Source of the DNA: Microbispora catharanthi
GTDB lineage: Bacteria; Actinomycetota; Actinomycetes; Streptosporangiales; Streptosporangiaceae
Assembly (NCBI RefSeq): GCF_006334915.2
Contig: NZ_VDMA02000016.1
Span: 183,241 to 247,240, forward strand
DNA: 64,000 nt
Reading direction: 5' to 3'
Shown: positions 17,896 to 25,978 of the stretch, piece after piece
Layout of the letters: each line of letters starts with the position of its first letter
How positions within the stretch are numbered: position 1 is the stretch's first letter
Position numbers and translations under genes: made by a program
Notes under the pieces: model-generated
Told to the model about the DNA's origin: nothing
What the model saw: only the letters and a program-made list of their open reading frames with translations
Databases searched by the model: none

Positions 17896-19689
17896 GTGAC
17901 CACCGCCTCCACTCCCGTCCCCGCGATCCGCACACCTTTCCCCACGCTTCGCACCCCGGACGGCCCGGTGCCCGCCGACGCTCCCGCCTGGAATCCCCAG
18001 CGAGGCAGCGCGATGCCGTACCACCGCTACCGGCCCGCCCACGAGCGGGTCGAGATTCCCGAGATCCGGCGCGCATGGCCGGGGCGCAGGATCGAGCGGG
18101 CCCCACTGTGGGTGCCCGTGGACCTGCGCGACGGCAACCAGGCGCTCGCCGAGCCGATGGACACGCCGCGCAAGCGCCGCATGTTCGACCTCCTCGTCGC
18201 TATGGGGTTCAAGGAGATCGAGGTCGGCTACCCGTCGTCGAGCCGGACCGACTTCGACTTCGTCCGTCACCTGGCCGCACGCGGCGCGGTGCCGGACGAC
18301 GTGACCCCCGTGGTGTTCACGGCGGCCCGCCGCGACCTCATCGAGCAGACCTTCGCCTCGATCCAGGGCATGCCGCGCGCGGTGGTGCACCTGTACACCG
18401 CGACCGCGCCGGTCTGGCGCGACGTCGTGCTCGGACAGGACCGGGCCGGCCTGCACGCGCTCATCCGGGAGGCCGCCGAGCACGTCGCGCGGCTCGCCGA
18501 CGCCATGCCGGAGACGGCGGTGCGGTTCGAGTTCTCCCCTGAGGTGTTCAACTGCACCGAGCCCGACTTCGTCCTGGAGGTCTGCAACGGCCTCACCCGG
18601 CTGTGGGACGCCTCGCCCGACCGGCCGGTGATCCACAACCTGCCCGCCACCGTCGAGATCGCCACGCCGAACCTGTACGCCGACCAGATCGAGTACATGC
18701 ACCACCACCTCGAACGGCGTGACGCGGTCATCCTCTCGGTCCACCCGCACAACGACAGGGGCACGGGGGTGGCCTGCGCGGAGCTCGCCGTACTGGCCGG
18801 GGCGCAACGCGTCGAGGGGTGCCTGTTCGGCAACGGCGAGCGCACCGGGAACGTCGACCTCGTCACCCTCGCGCTGAACCTGTACGCGCAGGGCGTCGAC
18901 CCGATGGTGGACTTCTCCGACATCGACGTCATCCGGCGGACCGTCGAGGAGTGCAACCGCCTGCCGGTCCACGTACGGCATCCGTACGGGGGAGACCTGG
19001 TCTACACGGCCTTCTCCGGCACCCATCAGGACGCGCTCAGCAAGGGCCTCGCCCACCACGAGCGCGCGGCGGCCGAGCGGGGCGTGCCGGTGGGGGAGGC
19101 GCCCTGGTCGGTGCCCTATTTGCCGATCGACCCGGCCGACGTCGGCCGCACGTACGAGGCGGTCATCCGGGTCAACAGCCAGTCGGGCAAGGGCGGCATC
19201 GCCCACCTCCTCCAGGCGCACCACGGGCTCGACCTGCCGAAGGCGCTGCGCGCCGAGTTCTCCCGCGTCGTGCAGGACGCGACGGACGGCAGTGGGCGGG
19301 AGGCCACATCGAAGGACCTGCTCCAGTTGTTCCGCGCCGCGTACATGGCGGAGGACGGGCCGGTCACGCTGTCGTCGTGGGCCGCCGGCGGCGACGGCTT
19401 CCACTGCCTGGTGCGGCGGGACGGGCGCGAAAGCGAGGGCACCGGCGCCGAACCGGCGGCGGCCCTCGCCGCCGCGCTGGAGGCGTCCGGAATCGCGGTG
19501 GAGGTGCTCTGGCAGGGCGGGCATCCGGCGGAGGGCGGCGCCGTCGCCTACGCCCGGTGCCGCGTCGGCGACACCCCCGCGTGGGGAGCGGGCGAGGACG
19601 CCGACGCCGTGACGGCGTCCGCCCGGGCGGTGCTCGCCGCCGTCAACCGCGCCCTGGCCGGGCAGCGGGGTGACCGCTCGCAGGGGTAG
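17896..19689 (+). CDS. leuA: 2-isopropylmalate synthase
   Basis: 597 aa from GTG 17896, with AAAGGA 17882-17887. This is the long actinobacterial LeuA2 type. The HMGL-like TIM barrel contains [18 protein letters not shown] near residue 75, [38 protein letters not shown] (metal His residues), [22 protein letters not shown] and [22 protein letters not shown] linker and a C-terminal LeuA dimer/allosteric domain (about 430-590) follow. It condenses 2-oxoisovalerate with acetyl-CoA, the first committed step to leucine. Control may involve the divergent GntR and the leader. A strong terminator follows. Confidence 0.96.
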   Translation: MTTASTPVPAIRTPFPTLRTPDGPVPADAPAWNPQRGSAMPYHRYRPAHERVEIPEIRRAWPGRRIERAPLWVPVDLRDGNQALAEPMDTPRKRRMFDLLVAMGFKEIEVGYPSSSRTDFDFVRHLAARGAVPDDVTPVVFTAARRDLIEQTFASIQGMPRAVVHLYTATAPVWRDVVLGQDRAGLHALIREAAEHVARLADAMPETAVRFEFSPEVFNCTEPDFVLEVCNGLTRLWDASPDRPVIHNLPATVEIATPNLYADQIEYMHHHLERRDAVILSVHPHNDRGTGVACAELAVLAGAQRVEGCLFGNGERTGNVDLVTLALNLYAQGVDPMVDFSDIDVIRRTVEECNRLPVHVRHPYGGDLVYTAFSGTHQDALSKGLAHHERAAAERGVPVGEAPWSVPYLPIDPADVGRTYEAVIRVNSQSGKGGIAHLLQAHHGLDLPKALRAEFSRVVQDATDGSGREATSKDLLQLFRAAYMAEDGPVTLSSWAAGGDGFHCLVRRDGRESEGTGAEPAAALAAALEASGIAVEVLWQGGHPAEGGAVAYARCRVGDTPAWGAGEDADAVTASARAVLAAVNRALAGQRGDRSQG

Positions 19690-19716
19690 CCGGGCGATCT
19701 GCTCGTCCTCGGCTGC

Positions 19717-19767
19717 CTCGGCTGCCTTGCTCGTCTGCCTTGGTGGGAGGCGAGCAAGGCAGCCGAG
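19717..19767 (+). terminator. Strong hairpin terminator after leuA
   Basis: 17-bp perfect stem: CTCGGCTGCCTTGCTCG at 19717-19733 and its complement at 19751-19767, with a 17-base loop and no T-tract. It lies 28 bp after the leuA stop. Confidence 0.85.
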
Positions 19768-19804
19768 CCTGAGTGGTCGGCTCCGGAAGTCCTTCGGGCG
19801 TTGA

Positions 19805-20039
19805 TCATGACAGACCCGGCAGGCCCTGCTCGGCGAACCGGCCCCGCCAGGTGCGCATTGTGTCCAGGAGCAGGCCCGTCTCAGGGGCGACGCGCGTTGG
19901 AGCGCCCGCGCGCCGCGTGCAGGAGGACCTGCGCGCGCAAGCGCAACCGATACTCGGTCTTGTGCCCGTAGGCCATCTTCTTCAGCCGCTTGCGCTCGGC
20001 GGCGGTCGGCGCTATCGGGCGGGCCAGGGCAACGGGCAT
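19805..20039 (-). mobile_element. IS630-like transposase N-terminal remnant, frameshifted
   Basis: From ATG 20039 the minus strand reads PIAPTAAERKRLKKMAYGHK, then a RLRLRAQVLLHAARGRSNAR helix. The frame then stops (TGA), and another frame resumes with APETGLLLDTMRTWRGRF and AEQGLPGLS before a further stop. This is the N-terminal HTH of IS630-type transposases, with the catalytic DDE part absent. It is a scar just beyond the leuA terminator. No terminal repeats were identified. Confidence 0.7.
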
Positions 20040-20141
20040 GAGACGAGGGCCGATCGAGAGGTAGCCGGTAGTCGGACGGTTGTCCTGTCCGTTACTGCGC
20101 GCGGGTGGTCGGGCTTGCCGGGCCTGATCACGACTGTTGGG

Positions 20142-20696
20142 TCAGCTCCCGGCGAGTCGTGCCTTCTTGACCTTGTTGCCGCAGGTGTTCATGGAACACC
20201 AACGGCGGTTGGCTCCGCGGCTGGTGTCAAGGAAGAGCCCCGCGCATCCGGGGCCTTCGCAGTTCTTGATGCGGCTGCGGTCGGGGCCCCCGAGGATGTG
20301 GATGGCATCTGTGGCCAGGACCCCGAGGGCGTCACCGACAGGCGTCGTCTCGGTCAGGTGCCATCCTGCGAGATCGCCTTCGAGCGCGGCCTTCGCGTGC
20401 CCAGCGGCCGCGACCGTGTTGAGAGTGCGGACATCCTTCGAATCGGGCTGTTCACCTGCGGCGATCGCCGACCCGATTCGGTAGATCACCTCGCGCAGCT
20501 CGACGGCGTCCTTCAGATCGGTCAGCGACACGTCCGTGGCGTCAAGCCCTGTCGCCTGCAGCCACATCTTCAGTCGTGCAGGGTCAGTCAGCCGCTCTCG
20601 CGGCGCCATGCCGGCTCGATCGCTGAGGGTGGCAGTGAACCGGAACGCCAGGACCTCGTTGTCCATTCGGAACACACGGCGTACGTCCTCGGTCAT
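20142..20696 (-). CDS. CGNR zinc finger (ABATE-type) putative stress-induced regulator
   Basis: 184 aa from ATG 20696 with GGAGG just upstream on its strand. The N-terminal ABATE-like domain (RFTATLSDRAG...RLTDPARLKMWL) leads to LKDAVELREVIYRIGSAIAAG. The C-terminal CGNR finger is IKNCEGPGCAGLFLDTSRGANRRWCSMNTCGNKVKKA, with four Cys and a basic tail that would bind DNA. It is divergent from an NAD-dependent oxidoreductase. Two related palindromes in the gap (20729-20747, 20777-20795) suggest that it represses itself and the oxidoreductase gene. Confidence 0.9.
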   Translation of the reverse strand: MTEDVRRVFRMDNEVLAFRFTATLSDRAGMAPRERLTDPARLKMWLQATGLDATDVSLTDLKDAVELREVIYRIGSAIAAGEQPDSKDVRTLNTVAAAGHAKAALEGDLAGWHLTETTPVGDALGVLATDAIHILGGPDRSRIKNCEGPGCAGLFLDTSRGANRRWCSMNTCGNKVKKARLAGS

Positions 20697-20728
20697 TCCG
20701 ACCTCCGCAGTGAGCGACAACACCTTTC

Positions 20729-20747
20729 GAACCGTCTTAGCCAGTTC
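20729..20747. promoter_or_regulatory. Operator copy 1, GAACCGTCTTAGCCAGTTC
   Basis: An imperfect copy of the palindrome at 20777-20795, matching 17 of 19 positions. It ends 33 bp upstream of the CGNR gene start, which suggests autoregulation. Confidence 0.6.
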
Positions 20748-20776
20748 GACATGATGATACCCCCCATGACATCGTG

Positions 20777-20795
20777 GAACCGTCTTAGACGGTTC
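20777..20795. promoter_or_regulatory. Operator copy 2, GAACCGTCTTAGACGGTTC
   Basis: Perfect palindrome with 8-bp arms around TTA, 19 bp upstream of the oxidoreductase ATG. It has the AACC-N9-GGTT plan also present at the second CGNR gene (28881-28907). The central TTAGAC could be the -10 box. Confidence 0.7.
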
Positions 20796-20813
20796 ATAGA
20801 GAGGGTTCTCCAC

Positions 20814-21677
20814 ATGAGCGACATCGCGGTCATCGGTCTGGGAGCAATGGGGCGGCCCATCGCACGCAACCTCTTGAGGGCCGGGTACGACGTCGTGGTG
20901 TGGAACCGCTCCGACAGGCCCGCGGACGAGCTTGTCGCGGCGGGTGCCCGGCGAGCCACCTCCGTCGCCGAGGCCATGCACTCACCGGTGGTCTTCTCGG
21001 TCCTGGCCGATGACCGGGCCGTCGCCGAGACGTTCATCGACTCCGGTGTTCTCGCTCAGGCCCCGGGCGGGACTGTTCACGTCAACCTCGCGACGGTGAG
21101 CGCCGGCCTGGCTCGCCGGGCCGGCGCAGCGCACGCTGAGCATGGTGTCGGGTACGTCGCGGCACCAGTCTTCGGCCGTGTTCCGGTCGCCGAAGCCGGA
21201 GCACTCAACATCCTCGCGGCGGGCGAGCAGGGGCTGATCGACCGCGTGCAGCCGCTCTTCGATGTGATCGGCTCGCGGACCTGGCGACTCGGCGATCGTC
21301 CGGAGCAGGCCAACATCGTGAAGATCCTCGGGAACTACCTGATCGCCTGCGCGATCCAGTCGCTGGGCGAGGCTGTCAGCCTCGCGGAGGGCGCCGGTGT
21401 CGACTCGGGGCAGTTCGTCGAACTGCTGACCGCAACACTCTTCCCGGGAGCCGTCTACACCGGCTACGGGTCGATGATTGCCGAACGGCGCTACCAGCCG
21501 CCCGGATTCACTACAGTCCTGGGCCGCAAGGACCTCCACCTCGCGCTCGACGCAGCGAACGACAACGACATTCCGCTCCCGATCGGTGAACTGCTGCGGA
21601 CTGTCTTCGATCAGGCCATCGCCGACGGTCGCGAGGCGGACGACTGGGCGGTCATTGCGGAACAGCAGCCGCGGTGA
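20814..21677 (+). CDS. NAD(P)-dependent oxidoreductase of the 3-hydroxyisobutyrate dehydrogenase family
   Basis: 287 aa from ATG 20814 with GAGAGGG 20800-20806. The Rossmann fingerprint is IAVIGLGAMGRPIARNLLRAGY, followed by VVWNRSDRPA, where Asn-Arg after the second strand favours NADPH. The beta-hydroxyacid dehydrogenase second domain includes ANIVKILGNYLIACAIQSLGEA, with the catalytic Lys in KILGN, and a late GRKDLHLALDAA. The usual substrate-binding motif DAPVSGG is replaced by AAPVFGRVPVAEAG, which fits imine-reductase-like or succinic semialdehyde/glyoxylate reductase-like members. It is controlled by the divergent CGNR regulator by inference. Confidence 0.88.
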   Translation: MSDIAVIGLGAMGRPIARNLLRAGYDVVVWNRSDRPADELVAAGARRATSVAEAMHSPVVFSVLADDRAVAETFIDSGVLAQAPGGTVHVNLATVSAGLARRAGAAHAEHGVGYVAAPVFGRVPVAEAGALNILAAGEQGLIDRVQPLFDVIGSRTWRLGDRPEQANIVKILGNYLIACAIQSLGEAVSLAEGAGVDSGQFVELLTATLFPGAVYTGYGSMIAERRYQPPGFTTVLGRKDLHLALDAANDNDIPLPIGELLRTVFDQAIADGREADDWAVIAEQQPR

Positions 21678-21689
21678 CCGTCGTGGGCC

Positions 21690-22075
21690 AATGACCAGCT
21701 CGTCCGGCACGCTGATGTCGTCCTCACACGCATTTGGATCAGCGAGGCGGTAGAGAACCCCGAACACCGCTTCGTAGGCCACCATCCGTGCCAAGGCGCC
21801 GATTCGCTCACTCGGCACACTCACCTCGTCCACCAGATGCAAAAGCGCCCGGGCTCCATCGGAAAATGGACCGTTCGGCCGCCGTCGCAGATCTCGCCGG
21901 ATGTTCGCGATCCACACGTCGGCGTTGTCTCGCCAGGAGTCGATCTCCGCAGACCACAGGCTTCGAAGCAGCCGATAACGCGCTAGCTGTGGGCTGTTCT
22001 CGCTGACCTCGAAACGGATCCAATCCGATGGGTCACCAGCGCCTAACTGCCGGAGCTGATCCCACGCGTCGCGGC
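21690..22075 (-). pseudogene. Remnant of an unrecognised gene lacking start and stop
   Basis: One minus-strand frame shows protein-like composition: WDQLRQLGAGDPSDWIRFEV, LARYRLLRSLWSAEIDSWRD, VWIANIRRDLRRRPNGPFSD, ALLHLVDEVSVPSERIGALA and a final DPNACEDD. No start codon fits its left end, which overlaps the XRE gene. Its frame runs without a stop into the antisense of the oxidoreductase gene. It looks like an internal fragment of a larger gene cut on both sides. The family was not recognised. Confidence 0.5.
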
Positions 22076-22915
22076 GGTGTCGTGCCGGTGCCGCGGGCCG
22101 AGCACGCGCAGCATGTCCAGCGCCTCGGTGCCGCCGGGCGGCGGGGTGAAGACCCGCAGTCGCTGGTCCGCCGCAGGCGTCGCCAGCACCTCGCAGTCGA
22201 ACTCGATCCTGCCCAGGTCGGGATGCATGAGCCGGTATGGGTGTGACCTGCGCACCGCGACCTCGTGCCGGTCCCAGAGCGCCGCGAAGTCGGCGCTGGC
22301 CGCGCGGAGCCGCGTGACAAGTGTGCGGGCTGCCGCGTCGTCCCCGCGGCGCGTTACCGCGGCGCGCAGGTCGGCGACCAGCTGCCGGGAGTGCTCCTCG
22401 TGCTCCTCGGCCGCGAAGTGGTTCCGCACGTCCGGCTCGGTGAACCAGCGCAGCACGATGTTGCGGTCCTCCTTGGCCACCCTGCACACGCACCCGAACA
22501 ACGCCTGCGCCATGTCGTTCTGCGCCAGCAGGTCGCCCAGGTCGCTCAGGACCTGGACCGGAACGCTGTCCAGCCGGTCGAGCAGGTACAGCATGCTCGG
22601 CCGCAGATACTCCCCGGCCCGCGCCCCCTCCGGCGGGCGGTGCCCGGCGAGCAGGTACAGGTGGTCCCGCTCGTCGGTCGTCAGTCGCAGCGCGTGCGTC
22701 AGCGCGGCCAGCATCTGAACCGAGGGCTGCGGGCTCCTGGCCTGCTCGAGCCGCATGTAATAGTCGGCCGACATACCGGCGAGTGCCGCGACCTCCTCGC
22801 GGCGCAGTCCCGGCGTACGCCGCCTCGGCCCCTCGACCAGTCCGACGTCCCGTGGAGTCAGCCGCTCTCGGGACCGGCGCAGGAAATCGGCGAGGTCGTC
22901 GCGGTGAATCCCCAT
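22043..22915 (-). CDS. XRE-family regulator with MmyB-like ligand-binding domain
   Basis: 290 aa from ATG 22915. N-terminal HTH: DLADFLRRSRERLTPRDVGL, RRRTPGLRREEVAALAGMSADYYMRLEQAR, which is the hallmark of the MmyB-type group. The C-terminal PAS-like domain includes YLLDRLDSVPVQVLSDLGDLLAQN, NIVLRWFTEP, FAALWDRHEVAVRRSHPYRL and HPDLGRIEFDCEVLA. It is divergent from an alpha/beta hydrolase followed by an MDR-family oxidoreductase, the usual type of target for this regulator group. GTGATATCAC lies at 22923-22932, just before the start. Confidence 0.93.
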   Translation of the reverse strand: MGIHRDDLADFLRRSRERLTPRDVGLVEGPRRRTPGLRREEVAALAGMSADYYMRLEQARSPQPSVQMLAALTHALRLTTDERDHLYLLAGHRPPEGARAGEYLRPSMLYLLDRLDSVPVQVLSDLGDLLAQNDMAQALFGCVCRVAKEDRNIVLRWFTEPDVRNHFAAEEHEEHSRQLVADLRAAVTRRGDDAAARTLVTRLRAASADFAALWDRHEVAVRRSHPYRLMHPDLGRIEFDCEVLATPAADQRLRVFTPPPGGTEALDMLRVLGPRHRHDTAATRGISSGS

Positions 22916-22922
22916 ATCGGTA

Positions 22923-22932
22923 GTGATATCAC
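22923..22932. promoter_or_regulatory. Palindrome GTGATATCAC before the XRE start
   Basis: Perfect 10-bp palindrome, extended by partly symmetric CGGT/ACCG flanks, 8 bp from the XRE ATG. Candidate operator for the divergent XRE/hydrolase pair. Confidence 0.4.
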
Positions 22933-23030
22933 CGTTCGTCAAACACATCCTGGGACCGTCGATCCTAGGGAGACCGCTCCGTTCCTGACCGTCGATGGCG
23001 AAGGCATAGTCGAGGCGTGGCCGTCCAAGG

Positions 23031-23062
23031 CCTATCCGTACGAGGAAAACGATGAAGGCGGT
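23031..23062 (+). repeat. Duplicated 5' leader segment, copy 1
   Basis: The bases CCTATCCGTACGAGGAAAAC and the following GATGAAGGCGGT recur, with small changes, at 23897-23940 just before and into the next gene. In this copy the ATGAAGGCGGT is not used as a gene start; it precedes the hydrolase ATG by a few bases. Confidence 0.7.
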
Positions 23063-23065
23063 CTC

Positions 23066-23872
23066 ATGAGGGAATCCGTGCTGGAAGTTCCCGGCGCGCG
23101 GCTGCGTCATTTCGTCCGTGGCTCGGGCCCCCTGCTCCTGCTCGTCGCCGGCGGATATGGGGACGCCGCCGTGAACGAGGCTCTCGCCACCCACCTCGCC
23201 GGCAGGTACACCGTCCTCACCTACGACCGCCGTGGCCTGTCGGGTAGCACCACCGACGACCCCGGACTGACGCTGGCCACGCACGCCGACGACGTCTCCC
23301 ACCTGCTCTCCGCCCTCACCACGGAACCCGCCCACGTCTACGGCAGCAGCATCGGCGCCCTGATCTCGCTGGAGCTGACGACAAGGCACCCCGGGCAGGT
23401 CGGCGTGGTCGTCGCGCACGAACCGCCCGTCACCCAGCTGTTGCCTGAGCCGGAGCGCGCTCTCGCCATCGAGGATCTGCTCGCAGCCGAGGAGACGTTC
23501 AAGGCGGAGGGCGCCTTCCCCGCCCTGCGCAGGTTCGCGAAGTTCGCCGGCATCGACCCGACAGATCGTGAGCCCGACGTCGAGCCGCGCGTTCCGGGGC
23601 CGGAACAGCTGCCGAACCTGGAGTTCTTCCTCACGTACGACGCCCCGGCCGTACGGACTCACGCACTCGACCTGACCGCGCTCAAGAACTCACCCGCCCG
23701 TGTCGTGCCCGCTGTCGGTGAGAACTCGGGCCACATCTGGGCGCACAAGTGCGCCAGGTTGCTCGCCGAGGAGCTGGGGATCGCCTGCGAGACGTTCCCC
23801 GGCGGGCACAACGGATACGTCTTCCGCCCGCGCGCGACCGCGGAGCGACTTCACCAGGTGCTCGACGTCTAG
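23066..23872 (+). CDS. Alpha/beta hydrolase
   Basis: 268 aa from ATG 23066, with GAAGGCGG as ribosome site. Motifs: LLLLVAGGYGDAAVNEAL (oxyanion region), TYDRRGLSGST, nucleophile Ser in VYGSSIGALISLEL, and final His in FPGGHNGYVFRP. All triad positions seem to be present. It is divergent from the XRE regulator and 58 bp before an MDR oxidoreductase, with which it shares a duplicated leader sequence. It is likely part of the same regulated unit. Substrate unknown. Confidence 0.87.
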   Translation: MRESVLEVPGARLRHFVRGSGPLLLLVAGGYGDAAVNEALATHLAGRYTVLTYDRRGLSGSTTDDPGLTLATHADDVSHLLSALTTEPAHVYGSSIGALISLELTTRHPGQVGVVVAHEPPVTQLLPEPERALAIEDLLAAEETFKAEGAFPALRRFAKFAGIDPTDREPDVEPRVPGPEQLPNLEFFLTYDAPAVRTHALDLTALKNSPARVVPAVGENSGHIWAHKCARLLAEELGIACETFPGGHNGYVFRPRATAERLHQVLDV

Positions 23873-23896
23873 GCCTGCCGGACCGGCACTCCAACA

Positions 23897-23940
23897 CCTA
23901 TCCGAACGAGGAAGAGCGGTGATCACGCGATGAAGGCGGT
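23897..23940 (+). repeat. Duplicated 5' leader segment, copy 2
   Basis: CCTATCCGAACGAGGAAGAG, then an insert, then GATGAAGGCGGT, matching 23031-23062. Here the ATGAAGGCGGT is the start of the MDR oxidoreductase. This indicates that one leader was copied, probably when the hydrolase gene was inserted. Confidence 0.7.
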
Positions 23941-24847
23941 GCGGTTCCACGAGTACGGCGGCATCGATGTGCTGCGGGTGGAGGAGGTGGAGCGTCCGGT
24001 GCCCGGCCCCGGGCAGGTGCTGGTGGAGGTCCGCGCGGCCGGGATCCAGCCCGGCGAGGTGATGATCCGGAAGGGCGCGCGGCACGAGCGCTGGCCGGCG
24101 ACGTTCCCCTCCGGGCAGGGCAGCGATCTGGCCGGTGTCGTGGTGGAGGCCGGTCCGCAGGCGCGTGGTGTCGCGGTGGGCGACGAGGTTCTCGGCTTCA
24201 CCCACAACAGGGCAAGTCACGCGGAGTTTGTCGTGGTCGACGACGTGAATCTGACCCCGCGTCCGGAGGGGCTGTCCTGGGACGTGGCCGGGTCGTTGTA
24301 CGTGGCCGGCACGACCGCGTACGCCACCGTGTTCGCGGTCGACCCCGGACCGGCCGACACGGTCGTCGTGTCCGGTGCGGCCGGCGGCGTCGGGTCCCTT
24401 GCCGTGCAGCTCGCGCGGCGGCGCGGCGCCACGGTGATCGGGCTGGCGAGCGAGCCGAATCACGCCTGGTTGAAGGATCGCGGTGTCGTCCCGGTCGAGT
24501 ACGGGGAGGGCGTGGCCGAGCGGATCCGGCAGGCCTCCGGCGGGAACGTCGACGCCTTCATCGACACGTTCGGCGACGGCTACGTGGATCTGGCAGTGGA
24601 GCTGGGCGTACGGCCCGAGCGGATCGACACGATCCGCGACTGGCGGACCGCCGCCAAGGTTGGTGCGCGGACCTACGGCGAAGGCGCGGCGGCGTGCGCG
24701 GTCGTGCTCGGAGAGCTGGCCCGGCTCGCCGCGCGCGGGGAGCTGGAGGTGCCGATCGCCCGCGTCTACCCGCTGGAGCGGGTGCGGGACGCCTTCCGCG
24801 ACCTGGAACGGGGGCACACGCACGGCAAGATCGTGCTCCGGCCCTAG
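23930..24847 (+). CDS. NADPH-dependent zinc-free MDR oxidoreductase (quinone oxidoreductase-like)
   Basis: 305 aa from ATG 23930. It begins MKAVRFHEYGGIDVLRVEEV, which is typical of quinone oxidoreductase-type medium-chain dehydrogenases. GroES-like segment with VEVRAAGIQPGEVMIRKG, then GSDLAGVVVEAG and GDEVLGF. The Rossmann motif is VVVSGAAGGVGSLAVQLARRRGA and the end is GKIVLRP. Structural zinc cysteines are absent. It probably reduces quinones or enones with NADPH. It is downstream of the hydrolase and likely controlled by the XRE regulator. Confidence 0.92.
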   Translation: MKAVRFHEYGGIDVLRVEEVERPVPGPGQVLVEVRAAGIQPGEVMIRKGARHERWPATFPSGQGSDLAGVVVEAGPQARGVAVGDEVLGFTHNRASHAEFVVVDDVNLTPRPEGLSWDVAGSLYVAGTTAYATVFAVDPGPADTVVVSGAAGGVGSLAVQLARRRGATVIGLASEPNHAWLKDRGVVPVEYGEGVAERIRQASGGNVDAFIDTFGDGYVDLAVELGVRPERIDTIRDWRTAAKVGARTYGEGAAACAVVLGELARLAARGELEVPIARVYPLERVRDAFRDLERGHTHGKIVLRP

Positions 24848-24934
24848 GGAGGGCGGGAGACCAGGGCCATGGTGGGTGCTCGCCGTACAGAGCAAGTGGA
24901 CGGGTGGGGGTCGCGGCGGAACCGCCCGGGAGCT

Positions 24935-25906
24935 TCAGCGGAAGGAACGGCGGTAGGCGGCCGGGGTGGTGCGCAGGGCGGTGTGGAAGCGGCGGCGGAG
25001 GTTGACCGCCGAGGAGAGGCCCACGCGGGTGGCGATGGTCTCGACGGGCAGGTCGGTCTCCTCCAGCAGGGCGCGGGTGGCGGCCAGGCGGCGTTCCAGC
25101 AGCCAGCGGGCGGGTGGAACGCCGAGCTGATCGGCGAACTGGCGGGTGAGGGTGCGGGGGGAGACGCCCGAGTAGGCGGCCATGTCCTTGACGGTGACCT
25201 GGTCGGGCAGGCGCGAGAGGAGCCATTCGAGCAGGGGGGCCAGGGAGTCCGGCATGGGGCCGGTGGTGGGGAGGGGAGGGTACTGGCGCTGGCAGCCCTC
25301 GCGGTGCGGACCGGCGGCGAGCTGGCGGCCGATGCGCATGGCGTGGGCCGCGCCGTACTCCTGGAGGACCTGGTGAAGGCAGAGGTCGAGGGTGGCGGCC
25401 GAGGCTCCGGCGGTGGCGACGTCGCCGTGATCGACGTAGATGACGGTGTCGTCGGGGATGACGCGGGGGTGGCGCGCGGCGAGTTCGCCGGACAGTTCCC
25501 AGTGGACGGAGGCGCGGCGGCCGTCCAGGAGGCCCAGGGCGGCGGGGATGAAGATTCCGGCGCAGACGGCGACGATGCGGGCGCCTCGGGTATGGGCTTG
25601 GGACACCGCGTGGAGTACGGCGGCCGAGGGGGTGAGGGTCCAGCTCGCGATGACCACGGTGTCGGCGTCGTCGAGGGCTTCGAGACCGCTGTCCACCTGG
25701 ATGGGGACGCCGAGGGTGGTGGGGAGGGAGCCGGGGCGCTCGGCGCACAGGCTGAAGCTGTAGTGCTGGGGGATGTCGGGGCCGTGGTAGCCGAAGACCC
25801 CTGAGGCGGAGGTGACCGGGTAGAGCTCCTGGTTCGGGGCGACCAAGGCGACCACGCGATGCGGGTCGGGGGGCGTAGGCGGCGTTTCCGGACAATCCAA
25901 GGCCAT
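24935..25906 (-). CDS. GlxA-type regulator: DJ-1/PfpI domain plus AraC HTH
   Basis: 323 aa from ATG 25906. The N-terminal DJ-1/PfpI domain (about 15-190) shows VVALVAPNQELYPVTSASGVF, DTVVIASW and the elbow AVCAGIFIPAALGLLDGRRASVHW, with Cys at the usual nucleophile position. The C-terminal AraC-type double HTH (about 225-323) reads VTVKDMAAYSGVSPRTLTRQF, PARWLLERRLAATRALLEE, TIATRVGLSSAVNLRRRF ending YRRSFR. It is divergent from an MFS transporter by 72 bp and may control it. Confidence 0.93.
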   Translation of the reverse strand: MALDCPETPPTPPDPHRVVALVAPNQELYPVTSASGVFGYHGPDIPQHYSFSLCAERPGSLPTTLGVPIQVDSGLEALDDADTVVIASWTLTPSAAVLHAVSQAHTRGARIVAVCAGIFIPAALGLLDGRRASVHWELSGELAARHPRVIPDDTVIYVDHGDVATAGASAATLDLCLHQVLQEYGAAHAMRIGRQLAAGPHREGCQRQYPPLPTTGPMPDSLAPLLEWLLSRLPDQVTVKDMAAYSGVSPRTLTRQFADQLGVPPARWLLERRLAATRALLEETDLPVETIATRVGLSSAVNLRRRFHTALRTTPAAYRRSFR

Positions 25907-25978
25907 GGCGCAAATGTACCTAATGATGTCATTTGGGACACCGGTGCTCTGATCTGGGAAAATCCAAGATTGGGGCTC

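Noticed and set aside
19773..21677. One 634-residue frame spanning the IS scar, CGNR gene and oxidoreductase
   Set aside because: Only the last 287 residues, from ATG 20814, form the oxidoreductase; the front is antisense of the CGNR gene and scar.
20982..22493. 503-residue minus-strand frame
   Set aside because: Most of it is antisense to the oxidoreductase and shadow of the XRE gene; only the middle looks coding and is listed as a remnant.
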